Positions 4,548-5,792 of a stretch of 5,792 nt of DNA are shown one piece after another (positions within the stretch are counted from its first letter, which is position 1; every line of letters begins with the position of its first letter). This DNA is from an uncultured Clostridia bacterium. Lineage in GTDB: Bacteria > Bacillota > Clostridia > Oscillospirales > Oscillospiraceae. A model generated the notes under the pieces. It had not been told where the DNA came from. It ran no database searches and saw only the letters and a list, made by a program, of their open reading frames with translations. The position numbers were made by a program, and so were the translations under genes. The stretch lies in the NCBI GenBank assembly GCA_946539175.1, contig CAMNHH010000135.1, positions 1-5,792 of the forward strand, in the 5' to 3' direction.

Positions 4548-5792
4548 ACAAACAACGCACTTGGGCGAAATGGGCGCTGATCGCGTTTTTCGCCATTATG
4601 GGCATTCTGACCTTCTTTTCCGGCACGATCCGAAACATGACCCTGCCCCAGATCACAACCCAACCGGTCACCTCGGGAACCATTACCCCGGTGGTGGCGG
4701 GCAGCGGAATGACGGAGGCCGCTGAAAGCACGGAGATTCTTGCCAGCCGCGCAGGCTCCGTCACAGAACTGCTGGTACAGCCGGGCGATCGGGTCAAAGC
4801 GGGAGACGTTCTGATGCGGGTGGACTATCCGGATGACGGAAGCCTGGCGGCCAAGCAGGCGGAGCTGGCCCAGCAGCAAAAAGCGCTGGCGGAGGCCCGC
4901 CTCACGGCAACGATGTCCACAGATTCCTCCGCCTGGACCCAATATCAGATGCTGAAGAACAATCTGGAGGACGCAGAGCAGCGGCAAGCCCGGTGCCAGG
5001 AATACCTTGGGAAGCGCAAATCCCTGGACAGCCGGCTCTCCGCCGCGAAGGAGGAGCTGTCCTCCGCGCAAAGCGCCTATCACGCAGGCGTGGACGCCGC
5101 AGCCCAGGAAGCGGAGGCGGCCCATCAGGCGCTGGATGCTGCCAGCCGACAGCAGGAGAATGCCCAGGCCAACGCAAGCTATTATCAGGAGACTCCGGAG
5201 TCGGAGGAATACTTGACGGCAAAGGCCGCGCTGGACGAGGCGAACGCTGCCGTTTTGGACTGCCAGAACCGCTGCTATGCGGCGGATACGGCGCTGGAAG
5301 CCCTTCAGGCGCAGTACCAGCCCAGTGTGGACGCGGCCCAGCAGAAGGTAGACGAGCTGACCGGCCAAATCACTTCCCTGGAGCTTACGTACGCTGGCTG
5401 CACCGACGAGAAGGCCTGTGAGAACGCGGTGCTTTCCGCAAAAGGGGCGCTGTCCTCCTATTATGAAAGCCAGAAGAACGCAAAGGTCCAGGACGAGCTG
5501 GAAGCAACCCGCCTGGCCGAGATGGAGCGTCAGATCGAACAACTGGAGCAGGAGATCGCGGAGCTGGAAGCGAAGATTGGAGCAGCGGAGCTCCGGGCGA
5601 GCTGCGACGGGATCGTGGAAACGATCTATGATAAGGAAGAATTTGAAAACGGCGAAAAACTGGCTGCTTTGCAGAGCGCAGACGCCTATTCGCTTTCCTG
5701 CTCCGTTCCGATCGCCGACGCCGCCCTGCTGCGGATCGGCGCGGAGGCCAGAATCACCAATCAATCCGCCGGCGGCGTGCAGATCGTTCTGA
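4544..5792 (+). CDS. Membrane fusion protein / efflux periplasmic adaptor-like (HlyD/RND-type), 3' end cut by window edge
   Basis: This looks like an export adaptor anchored in the membrane by its N-terminus and extending outside the cell. The 416 visible codons are open to the window end with no stop. Residues 9-26 form a single membrane anchor. From ~37 comes a barrel strand, then the first half of a biotinyl-lipoyl-like domain (~63-95, VTELLVQPGDRVKAGDVL). Next is a very long helical, coiled-coil-rich stretch (~100-348), rich in Ala, Gln and Glu. The second lipoyl half follows (~349-378, ASCDGIVETIY to NGEKLAAL), and then the start of the beta-barrel domain (SLSCSVPIADAALLRIGAEARI). The start is fixed by AGGAGG and an ATGA overlap with the permease stop. 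Adaptors of this kind normally work with MacB-like ABC exporters or RND pumps, not with sugar-importer permeases. Several cysteines lie in the helical part (151, 240, 244, 286, 292). The partner is unknown and may lie downstream. Confidence 0.87.
   Translation, partial: MNKQRTWAKWALIAFFAIMGILTFFSGTIRNMTLPQITTQPVTSGTITPVVAGSGMTEAAESTEILASRAGSVTELLVQPGDRVKAGDVLMRVDYPDDGSLAAKQAELAQQQKALAEARLTATMSTDSSAWTQYQMLKNNLEDAEQRQARCQEYLGKRKSLDSRLSAAKEELSSAQSAYHAGVDAAAQEAEAAHQALDAASRQQENAQANASYYQETPESEEYLTAKAALDEANAAVLDCQNRCYAADTALEALQAQYQPSVDAAQQKVDELTGQITSLELTYAGCTDEKACENAVLSAKGALSSYYESQKNAKVQDELEATRLAEMERQIEQLEQEIAELEAKIGAAELRASCDGIVETIYDKEEFENGEKLAALQSADAYSLSCSVPIADAALLRIGAEARITNQSAGGVQIVL

Noticed and set aside
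4466..5764. 432-codon minus-strand open frame
   Set aside because: It is antisense to the adaptor gene, which has a perfect ribosome site and lipoyl motifs; the product is Leu/Arg-rich without a domain.

Overview
The window looks like chromosomal DNA from a GC-rich Gram-positive anaerobe, most likely a gut-type clostridium (Oscillospiraceae/Ruminococcaceae-like Bacillota). This is inferred from four things. The two-component pair resembles clostridial VanR/VanS-like proteins. The sugar-type ABC permeases fit such genomes. Codon third positions are rich in G and C, and one gene has a perfect AGGAGG ribosome binding site. The gaps between genes are filled with dispersed palindromic repeats. The species cannot be named from the sequence alone.

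Layout. Positions 1-2242 on the minus strand hold a two-component operon: an OmpR/PhoB-type response regulator (1538-2242, GTG start), then a multi-pass membrane histidine kinase (1-1557) that overlaps it by 20 bases and runs off the left edge after its G2 box. A good extended -10 promoter (2276-2304) drives the pair. Positions 2243-2709 form a divergent intergenic region. It holds that promoter, a 9-bp tandem repeat that could be an operator, a heptamer tract, a 12-bp perfect hairpin and a dispersed repeat of the GTCATTCCGAG type. The repeat reaches into the start of the next gene.

Positions 2710-5792 on the plus strand hold a transporter operon. It contains a MalF/UgpA-type permease (2710-3555), a 132-bp gap filled by a GTAG-type REP cluster with a perfect 28-bp inverted repeat, a MalG/UgpE-type permease (3687-4547), and a membrane fusion (HlyD/RND-adaptor-like) protein starting at 4544. 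The last start overlaps the permease stop as ATGA and sits behind AGGAGG. This gene runs off the right edge.

How the parts may work together. The two permeases look like the membrane halves of one carbohydrate-type ABC importer, but no ATPase or substrate-binding protein is visible. The most unusual point is that an efflux-type adaptor with a very long coiled coil is translationally coupled to importer-type permeases. The divergent two-component system may sense a related envelope or nutrient signal, but nothing in the sequence proves that it controls the transporter. The two genes cut by the window edges (kinase and adaptor) are easy to miss because they have no stop codon inside the window.
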